Origin: CAZEJK01 sp964512045
GTDB lineage: Bacteria; Acidobacteriota; Thermoanaerobaculia; Thermoanaerobaculales; Sulfomarinibacteraceae
Reading direction: 5' to 3'
DNA: 9,506 nucleotides
Assembly (NCBI GenBank): GCA_964512045.1
Contig: CAZEJK010000196.1
Coordinates: 1-9,506, forward strand
Part shown: one piece after another, positions 1-7,677 of the stretch
Layout of the letters: every line of letters begins with the position of its first letter
Numbering within the stretch: the stretch's first letter is position 1
Program-made: the position numbers and the translations under genes
The notes under the pieces: generated by a model
Told to the model about the DNA's origin: nothing
The model's input: only the letters and a program-made list of their open reading frames with translations
Database searches by the model: none

Positions 1-43
1 AGGAGCCGTGTGGTGGAAATCTCCTAGCACGGATCTGGAGAGG

Positions 44-69
44 GCCGGGGCTGGGCAACTGGCCCCGGC
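44..69 (+). terminator. Terminator-like hairpin after a probable upstream gene end
   Basis: A perfect 8-bp stem (GCCGGGGC at 44-51, GCCCCGGC at 62-69) encloses a 10-nt loop. No T-tract follows, so intrinsic termination is not certain. Just upstream, frame 1 reads RSRVVEIS and stops at TAG 25-27, which could be the last codons of a gene ending inside the window; the other two frames stay open to about 150, so this stub is only a suggestion. The hairpin position would suit transcription termination for that gene. Confidence 0.4.
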
Positions 70-611
70 TACTCGACATACCCTACAGCCACGCGGGCGC
101 GGGACCGGCGCCGTCGGAGGAGCCCTTTGGTTGCGGCCCGCGGCCGCGTTAGGACCTTAGGAAGTTGTGGACGGATCAGGTGTTGGTTTGGCGACAAGGC
201 GTTCGTTTGGCCGTGGCGGGTGGGTGTGGTGCGAGGGGAACGGGTGGCGAGCGGGAGCTTGGTGTTTCCAGGCTCGAGGAGCTAGATGCGATGGTAACTC
301 AAGCATCCGACATCTTCGAAAACTGGAGGCATCCGCCGGGGGCCGGACGACCGAGATCCGGCTGTCGGGGCCGGGACCGGGGCCGGGCTGCGGCCTCGCA
401 GCTCCTGCGAGTACGTCTGGGTGGGGCGAGCGAATTCCCAACGCCTCATCGTCAGCAGCTCCGAACCGTGGAAGCGGCACGCCCGGAGAGCTGATTTGGT
501 TGCGTCCAGCGGCGGCGTTGGGTCGATGCTGTGTGCTGCGGGCTCTGACGGTCACGGGCTCTCCGTACAAAGAGCATCCGGAGACGGGGTGCCCGCGCTA
601 CACTGACGGAT
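70..611. other. Intergenic region of about 540 bp with no credible gene
   Basis: Open frames exist on both strands here but their products are proline/arginine/glycine-rich, match no family I recognise and have no ribosome binding site; they look like chance frames in GC-rich DNA. The stretch holds short GC hairpins: GCGGCC-CGC-GGCCGC at 133-147, and CTGCG/CGCAG and CGCAG/CTGCG pairs around 389-410. A G-rich run of GGGCCGGGACC-like units lies at about 367-390. No sigma-54 promoter was found. The only promoter-like element before the next gene is TACACT at 599-604. Confidence 0.5.
599..604 (+). promoter_or_regulatory. Possible -10 element for a leaderless kinase 1 transcript
   Basis: TACACT matches a sigma-70 -10 box in its key T, A and final T positions. 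It ends 7 nt before the ATG at 612, the spacing that would place the transcription start at or next to the start codon. No clear Shine-Dalgarno sequence precedes this ATG (only GACGGA at 605-610), which agrees with a leaderless start. There is no convincing -35 hexamer, so the call is tentative. Confidence 0.3.
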
Positions 612-3189
612 ATGACGCTCGACAGCCGGGGCGGCTCCTCGGGGATCGGCTCTGGCGGCAGTACGGGTGCGGGGCGCTGGGTGGGCAGCCGGCGTGCCGC
701 GCACTACTGGCCGCTGGCCGGAGTGGTGTACGCCCTGATCGTGATCGCGATCTGCGCTGTGGACGCCCTGACGATCTCGAGCCCGCCGCGGTCGAACTTC
801 CGTTTCCATGGGGGCGGCGCCGAGGTGTTCGCGGTCGCGCCCGGGGACGTGCTCGATCGGGCCGGCGTCCAGCGGGGAGACCGCATCGTGGCGTTCAACG
901 GCGTGCCGCTGAGCTCCGGAAAGGACCTGCTCACTCCGTTTCGCGAGATCGAGCCGGGTAGCGAGGTCCGCTTTACCGTGCAGCGGGGCGAGGAGCTGCT
1001 GGAGCTCGCGACGCGCACCTGGCGCAACGCCCGGGTGCTCGATGCGGTGGCGATCCTCGTGCCGGTGGTGGTGCTGATTGCCCTGGGCGTGGCAGTGTTT
1101 CTGGCGCGGCCGGAGCTGACCGCCTCGAAGCTGCTGCTGCTGTACTGCCTGGCAGCCGCGCTGAACGACGCGGTCCAGCTGACCACCGTTGTCGGTACCG
1201 AGTGGCCGCAGACGGTGATGACCTTTGCCTACACCATGACCAGCTTGCCGGCGCCGGCAATCCTGCTCCACCTGCTGCTGGTGTTTCCGTACCGGGGAAG
1301 GGTGCAGCGTTGGCTATCGCCACTGGCAGTGTGTGCGTACCTGGCCGCGTTCGCCCTCGGCCTGGACTACTTCCTGCCGACTGTGGTTCCAGAGCTGACC
1401 GAGGTCTTGGCCGAGCCTGCGCTGCACAGGTCTCTGATTCGGCTGTACGGTGTCTCGGTGGTCGGCTCGTACCTGGTGGGCGCGGTGAGCTTGCTCAGTG
1501 CTGTCCTCGCGGCAGAGTCGGAGCGGACCAGAAACCAGGCGCGCGTGCTGCTGGGCGGGCTGGTGGTCCTGCTCGTGCTCCAGCTCGTCCTGTGGGAGAT
1601 TCCGTTCCGCCTGACCGGTCGGCCGCTGCTCGGTGCGGCCGGCTTCTGCCTCATCGATCTGGTGGTACCGTCGGCGGTGGCGCTCGCGATCGTTGGATAT
1701 CGTCTGTTCGACATCGACCTGCTGGTACGTCAGGGGCTGGTGTACGGTGTGGCGTCCGCCGTCGTGGCCGGCGTGTTCGTCGGTGGCATCGGCCTCGCCG
1801 GCTGGTTCGGCGGCCGTGTCTGGGAGCACACCCCCGCGGCGGCCGTAGCGGTGGCGGCGGCAGTTGCCGCCCTGCTGTTCCAGCCTGCGTACAGACGTGC
1901 ACAGCATCTTGTGGATCGTGCCTTCTACCGCAAGCACTACGATCTGCGTGAGGCGCTCACCGATATCGGCAGCCGCGTTGGAACCGTCCTCGATCTGGGC
2001 GAGGCAGTCACCATGCTGCACGCGAGGCTGGAGGATGCGCTGCAGCCGGAGTGGATCGTGATTGCAGCACGGCGCAGCAGCGGCGAGGGCTTCGAGCTGT
2101 TCGGCCGCGGCGGCCAACGTCAGGGCGCGTGGGATGGGGAGGCCGGGCAGCGTTTCGACGCAGTGCTGGAGCAACGTAGCCGACCTTTTCGCCCGGAGGC
2201 TGCGACGGTGCCGGGTGATCGACAGCCGGCTCTGGTCGTGCCGTTCATCGGCCGAGGCGAGGTGCTCGGCGCGTTGCTGCTCGGCCAGCGTCGTGCGGAC
2301 GTGCCGTATGTCCGCGAGGACCTGGACTTCCTGGCCACTCTGGCTGGCATGGCGGGTGCGGTGATCGAGAACGGCCGGTTGCTGGCGGAGCGGTCGATGC
2401 GGGAGAGACTCGTCCTTGTGGGGTCGGCAACCTCGAGAATGGTGCACGAGCTGAAGAACCCGCTCGGCGCCATGCGCAGCACGCTGGCCGTCCTGCGTCG
2501 CCGGCTGCGTGAGGACCCGCGCGGCACAGAGCTCACAGACATCGTCGACAGCGAGATCGACCGGTTGCAGGAGCGGGTGCTCGATGTTCTGTCGTTCGTG
2601 CGTCCGGGGGAGCTCGAGCGACGTCCGCTGCACCTCGATGAGCTGGTGCGTCAGCTCCTGGTGGCGGTGGAGCCCGAGTTCTCGTTGACTGGAGTCGGTG
2701 TCGACGTGACGGTGGATGAGGACCTCCCCGAGGTCGATGGCGATGGCGACCGGCTCCGGCAGGCCGTGCTGAACGTNNNNNNNNNNGCTTCCCCTACTCC
2801 GGCAGTCTTCTTTGCCGACCGTGCTCCTCAACGCTCGCGAGGCGCTGGGTCACGGTGGACGGATCGAGGTGACGGTGAGCCGGTGCGAGGGCGCCCCAGG
2901 CGAGGAGAGCGGTCTCCGTCTTGTGGTCGCCGACGATGGACCGGGCTTTGCTGCAGAGGTCGTCGAACGCGCGACAGAGCCGTTCGTCACCACCAAGGCT
3001 CTGGGCACCGGGCTCGGGCTTGCCAACGTCCGGCAGATCGTCGAGGACCACGGTGGGTCGGTGCGCGTCGGCAACAGCAGCGAGGGTGGGGCGCGGGTCG
3101 AGCTGTGGCTGCCCGCCGCCCGACGGGCGGGTTCGGCGCAGGAAGGGGGGAGGAGTGGAACCTCTGGACCACGTGCTGCTGGTGGATGA
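612..3189 (+). CDS. PDZ-multi-TM-GAF sensor histidine kinase (kinase 1), split by an assembly gap
   Basis: Membrane sensor kinase expected to phosphorylate the regulator encoded next. Residue order: TM1 at about 34-52; an extracytoplasmic PDZ domain at about 66-137 (motif GVQRGDRIVAFNG); about nine further hydrophobic helices between 143 and 424, then YRLFDIDLLVRQGLVYG within that region; a linker with DRAFYRKHYD; a GAF-like domain at about 445-590; HisKA with MVHELKNPLGA, phospho-His at 612; and HATPase_c. The first contig reads to N721 (2774), then 10 Ns and a frame change. After the gap frame 1 continues as VLLNAREAL, G1 box DDGPGF, TEPFVTTK and G2 box GTGLGLA, stopping at TGA 3187-3189. 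Joining 2774 to 2821 gives one 843-residue protein with an intact N box (QAVLNVLLNAREAL), so I treat the break as an assembly fault, not a pseudogene. The ATG lacks a clear RBS. The 3' end overlaps the regulator by 35 nt, implying translational coupling. The ligand is unknown; PDZ could bind exposed peptide C-termini. Confidence 0.85.
2777..2786. other. Assembly gap (10 N) with apparently duplicated contig ends
   Basis: Ten Ns, a typical scaffold placeholder, lie within the ATPase N box of kinase 1. The 34 bases after the Ns (2787-2820) do not continue the gene. They contain CTCCGGCAG (2797-2805), the same 9-mer as at 2754-2762 just before the gap. In frame they read LRQSSLPT followed by VLLN, parallel to LRQAVLN before the gap. 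The two contig ends therefore seem to cover the same bases, one being of poor quality or from a variant. The real gap is probably zero or negative in length. Confidence 0.85.
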
Positions 3190-4579
3190 CGATCCGGCGT
3201 TCGTCCGCGGACTGCAGATCTTGCTCGAGGACGAAGGGCACCTGCGCGTATCGACGGCACACTCCGGCCGCGAGGCGTTGGCTCTGGTGGAAGCAGAGGC
3301 TGCAATCCGTGTCATCGTCTGCGATCTTTCGATGCCGGGGATGAGTGGCCTCGACGTGCTCCGCGAGGTTCGCCAGCGCTGGCCCGAGATCGGTGTCATC
3401 ATGATGACTGCCCACGCGTCGGTGCGCACTGCGGTGGAGGCGATGCAGCTGGGAGCGCTGCAGTATCTCGCCAAGCCGATCGATCCGGATGAGCTTCTGA
3501 TCCAGGTGCGGCGGGCGTTGCAGGCGAGCCGCCTCGAGCGGGAGCATGCGGCGTTGCGCGAGCGCACGGGCGACCCGTCGCGTTTCGATGTGCTGGTGGG
3601 CTCGAGCCCGGAGATGGCACATCTTCGCGAGGTGATCGCCCGCCTCGGCGAGGTCGACTCGACGGTGCTGATCCGTGGCGAGACCGGGACCGGCAAGGAG
3701 CTGGTGGCGCGTCGGATCCACGCCTCGGGGCCGCGACGGCAGCAGCCGTTCGTGGTCGTCAACTGCACCGCGATCCCTGGCGAGCTTCTCGAGAGTGAGC
3801 TGTTCGGCCACGAGAAAGGCGCATTCACCGGCGCAACCGCCGCCAGAGTCGGTCGGATCGAGCAGGCTGCGGGGGGTACGCTGCTGCTCGACGAGGTGGG
3901 CGATATGCCGTCGCAGCTCCAACCGAAGCTCCTCCGCTTCGTGCAGGAACGGACCGTGCAGCGGATTGGAGCGAGCAGCGAGCGAACGGTGGATGTCCGT
4001 GTCCTGGCGGCAACACATCGGGACCTCGAGGCTGCGATCGGCTCTGGCGCATTCCGTGCCGACCTGTACCACCGGTTGAGCACGATTCCCCTGGCGATTC
4101 CGGCGCTGCGCGACCGCCCCGAGGATCTCCCGGAGCTCGTCGAGCACCTGCTGGCAAAGATCGCTCATCGCGTACAACGTCCCCTGCCGGTTGTGAGCCC
4201 GAGCAGCCTGGAGGCGCTGTCGCAGTATCCTTTTCCGGGGAACGTGCGCGAGCTCGAGAACCTCCTCGAACGAGCGTTGGTGCTCGGTCCGACGGAGCAC
4301 GCCCGAGAGCTGACGTTGGCGCTCGGCGAGGCTCCGTTCAATATTCGAGGCGAGGTGAACGTGCCGAGCAGTGGCCAGATGCCGCTCGAGGGCGGGTTCG
4401 CGCGGCTCCACGATGCACACCAGACGGCTGAGAAGGAGCTGATCTGGCGTGCGTTGCGGACGTGGCCCGAGCTTGCGAACGCCGAGATTGCCAGTCGTCT
4501 GGGGACGAACAGGCGGATCCTCGAGCTTCGCATGCGGGAGTACGGGTTGCGCAAGGAGGGCGCGAGTCCACACCGCTGA
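3155..4579 (+). CDS. Sigma-54-dependent response regulator 1 (NtrC family)
   Basis: Cytoplasmic transcription activator of 474 residues that remodels the sigma-54 holoenzyme by ATP hydrolysis when phosphorylated, presumably by kinase 1. Receiver domain 5-125: acidic pair D11/D12, phospho-acceptor D58 (CDLSMPG), T85 and K107. AAA+ domain about 147-380: Walker A GETGTGKE 175-182, sigma-54-contacting GAFTGA 222-227, Walker B GTLLLDE with D246/E247, and RADLYHRL at 301-308. The C-terminal region 420-465 aligns with the Fis-type HTH (EIASRLGTNRRILELRMREYGL), but the usual GGN preceding the first HTH helix is replaced by WPELAN. The start is GTG 3155, preceded by a GGGGGGAGGA stretch and giving the normal MxxxxHVLLVDDD opening; GTG 3173 is possible but would begin inside the first beta strand. 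It overlaps the end of kinase 1 by 35 nt. A likely target is the sigma-54 promoter immediately downstream. Confidence 0.93.
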   Translation: MEPLDHVLLVDDDPAFVRGLQILLEDEGHLRVSTAHSGREALALVEAEAAIRVIVCDLSMPGMSGLDVLREVRQRWPEIGVIMMTAHASVRTAVEAMQLGALQYLAKPIDPDELLIQVRRALQASRLEREHAALRERTGDPSRFDVLVGSSPEMAHLREVIARLGEVDSTVLIRGETGTGKELVARRIHASGPRRQQPFVVVNCTAIPGELLESELFGHEKGAFTGATAARVGRIEQAAGGTLLLDEVGDMPSQLQPKLLRFVQERTVQRIGASSERTVDVRVLAATHRDLEAAIGSGAFRADLYHRLSTIPLAIPALRDRPEDLPELVEHLLAKIAHRVQRPLPVVSPSSLEALSQYPFPGNVRELENLLERALVLGPTEHARELTLALGEAPFNIRGEVNVPSSGQMPLEGGFARLHDAHQTAEKELIWRALRTWPELANAEIASRLGTNRRILELRMREYGLRKEGASPHR

Positions 4580-4582
4580 TCT

Positions 4583-4615
4583 GTGCCTCCGGTTCGCTCC
4601 GACGGGTGGAGGCAC
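4583..4615 (+). promoter_or_regulatory. Inverted repeat overlapping the -24 box (operator or terminator)
   Basis: GTGCCTCC at 4583-4590 and GGAGGCAC at 4608-4615 form a perfect 8-bp inverted repeat with a 17-nt spacer. The right arm covers the -24 GG of the sigma-54 promoter at 4609-4625. It begins 4 nt after the stop of response regulator 1. It could be an operator that blocks sigma-54 binding, or a terminator hairpin for the upstream operon, although no T-tract follows. The sequence cannot separate these. Confidence 0.45.
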
Positions 4616-4625
4616 GGAGCTTGCT
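4609..4625 (+). promoter_or_regulatory. Sigma-54 (-24/-12) promoter of the kinase 2 / regulator 2 operon
   Basis: The 17 bases GAGGCACGGAGCTTGCT match the sigma-54 consensus YTGGCACGRNNNTTGCW at all but the first two positions. The diagnostic GG (4611-4612) and GC (4623-4624) are separated by exactly 10 nt. The transcription start would fall near 4636, leaving about 15 nt before ATG 4651 and including the RBS GGAGGG at 4642-4647. The placement between two sigma-54 activator genes supports function. Which regulator drives it is not shown by the sequence. Confidence 0.8.
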
Positions 4626-4650
4626 AGTCTGCGTGGGTGACGGAGGGTGT

Positions 4651-6084
4651 ATGCGCATCCAGACGCGACTGTTCGTGGTGATCGGCTCGCTCGTGCTGGC
4701 GCTTGTGGGGCTGCAGCTGTGGCTCCATCAGCGGCAGCTACAGGCGATGGAGCGGGGGCTCGGTATGGTCGCGACGTCGGTGGGTCGCGACCTGATGATG
4801 TGGCGCTTTGACACCATGGACGCGCTACGAGACGCCGCCGGTGAAGGTCGTGCCGGCGACGTCGAGACCAGCTTCGAGACGGACATGAGGGTGTTTGTCG
4901 TCCCCGAGGAGGAGGGCGCGATCGCCGTCTCCGAGATGGAGGATCTGGAGAAGCTGGACGAGGATGTCGTTCGGCGGCTTCAGCGCACGACGATGCGCCG
5001 GCGCGTCGAGTCCGACGGCGAAGGTCCACAGCGGTGGGTGACCCACTCGCAGATCAAGGTGGAGGTGGTCCAGGACGGTGGTCAGGGCTCCGATGAACCG
5101 ATGCTCATGATCAGCGACGGCGATGGCAAGCTGAAGCGGATTCCGATCCCAACGTCTCCGACCACAGCGGCGATCCGCTCGACGATGCGCCAGGGGCTGC
5201 TGGTCAGTGGAGGCGTGCTCCTGGTCGGCCTGGTGGCCTCGGCGGTCGTGGCCCGGAGGATGGGCCGGCCGCTGCGCGATCTGGCACAGCAGAGTGAGAT
5301 GCTGGGGGAGGGCGACTTTGGCGTGCGGTTTCCGGTGACGGCGGGTGGGGAGGTCGGCGAGCTTCAGGCTGCGTTCGATCGGCTGTCGCAACGTCTGGCC
5401 GAGCTGGAGCAGGACCGCCAACGTTGGCAGCGGCGCGAGCACCTGGCGCAGCTCGGCGATCTGGCGCGAGGGTTGGCACATACAGTGCGCAACCCGTTGC
5501 ATACGCTCGGGCTTGCGGTCGAGGAGCTTGCTGGAGAGGCGGCGCCGGGCGATCCCAGGGTGGCGACCGCGCGGGCGCAGATCCGTCGGGTGGACCGGTG
5601 GGTGTGCTCGTTCCTGGCGATCGGGGCGGGCAACGCCACCGCGCCAGAGACCGTGGACGTCGCTGATGTGGTCGAGGACGCGGTGCTCGAGGCAGCGCAG
5701 CAGGGCGCGCGGATCGAGATGCGTGGCAGCGACGACGCGATGACCGTGCGTGGTGTCGCTGCCGGTCTCCGGGCGGCCGTCAGTAACTTGCTGGAGAACG
5801 CCGTCCATGCGGCGCCGGATCATGTGGTGGACGTCTCGATCGAGGCCTCCGACGGTACGGTTCGGGTGGTGATCCGGGATCGGGGTCCCGGGCTGCCGGA
5901 GTCCGTCCGTGAGCGCCTGTTCACGCCGCACGTCACAGAGCGACCGGGCGGTGCCGGCATGGGGCTCTACCTGGCTCAGCGCCTGGTGGTGGATCTGCAC
6001 GGAGGCTTGCTGGAGCTCGAGGAGGCGGAGGGTGGGGGCACCACCGCTGTGATCGTTCTGCCGCGAACGGAGAAGGTGTCGTGA
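4651..6084 (+). CDS. HAMP-domain sensor histidine kinase 2 (NtrB-like)
   Basis: Inner-membrane kinase of 477 residues, presumed partner of response regulator 2. TM1 at 7-25; an extracytoplasmic domain at about 26-181, rich in Asp/Glu in its middle (PEEEG, EMEDLEKLDEDV); TM2 at 182-201; HAMP 201-254; HisKA with LAHTVRNPLHTLGL, phospho-His H277; HATPase_c with N box LLENAVHAA (N383), G1 DRGPGL (D410), FTPHVTE and G2 GAGMGL. The residue after the phospho-His is Thr278 where most HisKA kinases have Glu or Asp, while Asn281 is kept. ATG 4651 is chosen because GGAGGG lies 3 nt upstream and the protein then opens directly into TM1; in-frame codons further upstream would extend back into the regulator 1 gene. 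The next gene overlaps its stop by 4 nt. Transcription probably starts from the sigma-54 promoter at 4609-4625. The sensory ligand is unknown and I recognise no named sensor domain. Confidence 0.92.
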   Translation: MRIQTRLFVVIGSLVLALVGLQLWLHQRQLQAMERGLGMVATSVGRDLMMWRFDTMDALRDAAGEGRAGDVETSFETDMRVFVVPEEEGAIAVSEMEDLEKLDEDVVRRLQRTTMRRRVESDGEGPQRWVTHSQIKVEVVQDGGQGSDEPMLMISDGDGKLKRIPIPTSPTTAAIRSTMRQGLLVSGGVLLVGLVASAVVARRMGRPLRDLAQQSEMLGEGDFGVRFPVTAGGEVGELQAAFDRLSQRLAELEQDRQRWQRREHLAQLGDLARGLAHTVRNPLHTLGLAVEELAGEAAPGDPRVATARAQIRRVDRWVCSFLAIGAGNATAPETVDVADVVEDAVLEAAQQGARIEMRGSDDAMTVRGVAAGLRAAVSNLLENAVHAAPDHVVDVSIEASDGTVRVVIRDRGPGLPESVRERLFTPHVTERPGGAGMGLYLAQRLVVDLHGGLLELEEAEGGGTTAVIVLPRTEKVS

Positions 6085-7439
6085 GCAGCGCACGGATCCT
6101 TGTTGTCGAGGACGAGAAGCCGCAACGGGATCTGGTGGTTGGCATCCTGCGGCGGGATGGCCATGACGTATCGGAGGCCGGCACGGTCGACGAGGCGGTG
6201 GCGCAGCTCGAGACGGCCGAGGTGGATCTCGTGCTGTGTGACTGGCGGCTGCCGGGCCGTGACGGGGGCGAGCTGCTCGGCGAGGTGAGCCGGAGGGGTT
6301 GGGGTGCGTCGGTGATCGTGATGACGGCGTACGGGTCGATCGCCCACGCCGTGGAGGCCGTGCGTCTCGGCGCAACGGACTACCTGGCCAAGCCGTTCGA
6401 GCGGGAGGCGTTGCGTCTCGCGGTCGGGCGAGTGCTGAGGACCCGATCGCTGGAAGCGGAGAACCGCCGCCTGCGCGGAGACTCCCGGGCCGAGGACGGG
6501 TTCGGGGAGCTGATCGGCCGGGCGCCGTCGATGGCGGCACTCTACCGCACGATCGAGAAGGTGGCGGGGACCGACGCTACGGTGCTGGTGACCGGAGAGT
6601 CGGGAACCGGCAAGGAGCTGGTGGCGCGCACGCTCCACCGCTTCAGCCGGCGCGCTGACGGCCCGTTCGTGGCGGTGAACTGTGCTGCGATTCCGGAGAC
6701 CCTCATCGAGAGCGAGCTGTTTGGCCATGAGAAGGGGGCGTTCACCGGCGCGGACCGGCGTCGCCTCGGCAGGTTCGAGGAGGCGGAGGGGGGAACCCTC
6801 TTCCTGGACGAGATCGCATCGATGCCGTTGCCGCTGCAGTCGACGCTGCTGCGGGTCCTCCAGGAGCGACGGTTCAGCAGGGTCGGCGGGACCGGCGAGG
6901 TGGCGTCGGATGTACGGATCGTCGCTGCGAGCAACCGCGACCTCATGCAGATGGTGGGTGACGGGAGCTTCCGCCAGGACCTGTACTACCGGCTGAATGT
7001 GATGCGCCTCGAGCTGCCGCCGCTGCGCGAGCGTCGCGAGGACATCCCACTGCTGGCATCGGCACTGTTGGAGAAAGCTCGGAGGCAGCACGGTGTGGCG
7101 GTGGATCGGATCCCTTCGACCGTGTTGCGACGGCTCATGGAGTACGCGTGGCCGGGAAACGTCCGGGAGCTCAGCAACGCCGTCGAGCGGCTCGCCCTCC
7201 TCGCGGAGAACGGAGCGATGAGCTCCGACGACCTCCCGCGCGAGGTGGTGGACGCCTCGGACGGACGAGCACGGCCGGTGACCCTGCCGCCCGAGGGGCT
7301 CGACTGGGACCGGATGGAGCAGGATCTTCTCGGTCAGGCGCTCGAGCGGGCGGGCGGGAACCGCGCGGCTGCGGCCCGGTTGCTGGGTCTTCCGTACAAG
7401 GCGTTTCTGTACCGGCTCGAGAAGCACACGCTGGTGTGA
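6081..7439 (+). CDS. Sigma-54-dependent response regulator 2 (NtrC family)
   Basis: A 452-residue NtrC-type activator. Receiver 4-120 with E10/D11 acidic pair, phospho-acceptor D54 (CDWRLPG), T82 and K104. AAA+ domain about 143-375 with Walker A GESGTGKE 172-179, GAFTGA 219-224, Walker B GTLFLDE (D243/E244) and FRQDLYYRL. The Fis-type HTH at about 413-448 is canonical (GGNRAAAARLLGLPYKAFLYRLEKH). The start is GTG 6081, with AGAAGG at 6071-6076 four bases upstream; the GTGA overlap with the kinase 2 stop is a classic coupled junction. The gene most likely acts on the sigma-54 promoter at 7678-7694 about 240 bp downstream of its stop, and may autoregulate through the promoter at 4609-4625. The two regulators share the same layout but differ clearly in the recognition region, so they probably bind different sites. 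Confidence 0.94.
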   Translation: MSSARILVVEDEKPQRDLVVGILRRDGHDVSEAGTVDEAVAQLETAEVDLVLCDWRLPGRDGGELLGEVSRRGWGASVIVMTAYGSIAHAVEAVRLGATDYLAKPFEREALRLAVGRVLRTRSLEAENRRLRGDSRAEDGFGELIGRAPSMAALYRTIEKVAGTDATVLVTGESGTGKELVARTLHRFSRRADGPFVAVNCAAIPETLIESELFGHEKGAFTGADRRRLGRFEEAEGGTLFLDEIASMPLPLQSTLLRVLQERRFSRVGGTGEVASDVRIVAASNRDLMQMVGDGSFRQDLYYRLNVMRLELPPLRERREDIPLLASALLEKARRQHGVAVDRIPSTVLRRLMEYAWPGNVRELSNAVERLALLAENGAMSSDDLPREVVDASDGRARPVTLPPEGLDWDRMEQDLLGQALERAGGNRAAAARLLGLPYKAFLYRLEKHTLV

Positions 7440-7459
7440 TCAGTCCGTCCGTGTGATAC

Positions 7460-7475
7460 CTCCCGATCTCGGGAG
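7460..7475. promoter_or_regulatory. 16-nt palindrome: candidate activator site or terminator
   Basis: CTCCCGA and TCGGGAG flank a 2-nt centre, a perfect 7-bp inverted repeat starting 20 nt after the regulator 2 stop. It lies about 205 bp upstream of the -24 box at 7680, within the range used by NtrC-type enhancer sites. It could also form a 6-bp hairpin with a 4-nt loop and end the operon, but the following bases (ATGACCTCCCC) lack a T-tract, which makes a rho-independent terminator less likely. Confidence 0.4.
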
Positions 7476-7590
7476 ATGACCTCCCCATATCCGGTGTCAG
7501 AGCAGCGTCTCTTCCCGCAGCTGCTCCGAGCGTTGACGGCGCGCCAGAGTGGTGCCGGAAGCGGATCGGGGCCCGGTCCAGGGTCCGGCT

Positions 7591-7603
7591 GCCGGTATCC
7601 GGC
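7591..7603. promoter_or_regulatory. Short inverted repeat upstream of the sigma-54 promoter
   Basis: GCCGG-TAT-CCGGC is a perfect 5-3-5 inverted repeat about 77 bp upstream of the -24 box. The position would suit a DNA-bending or enhancer-binding site, but such short GC palindromes are common in DNA of this composition. It is recorded as a weak candidate only. Confidence 0.2.
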
Positions 7604-7677
7604 CGCGGACTCTCGGAACCCAGAGCGCCGGGTCGACCTCCTCGCGTACCCGTTACGTTCTAAGGCTGCTTCAGAAG

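Noticed and set aside
475..492. GGCACG motif before kinase 1 as a sigma-54 promoter
   Set aside because: The downstream GC is not at the required 10-nt spacing and there is no TTGC.
167..961. 264-codon plus-strand frame upstream of and overlapping kinase 1
   Set aside because: Composition is Gly/Arg/Ala-rich without motifs, no RBS, and it overlaps the PDZ and first TM of kinase 1 in another frame.
612..2776. Kinase 1 as a genuine pseudogene or frameshifted kinase
   Set aside because: The frame change coincides exactly with the N run, and simple joining restores all conserved kinase boxes.
2987..5029. 680-codon minus-strand frame opposite the regulator 1 and kinase 2 genes
   Set aside because: Arginine/proline/histidine-rich antisense of conserved domains in GC-rich DNA; a typical mirror frame.
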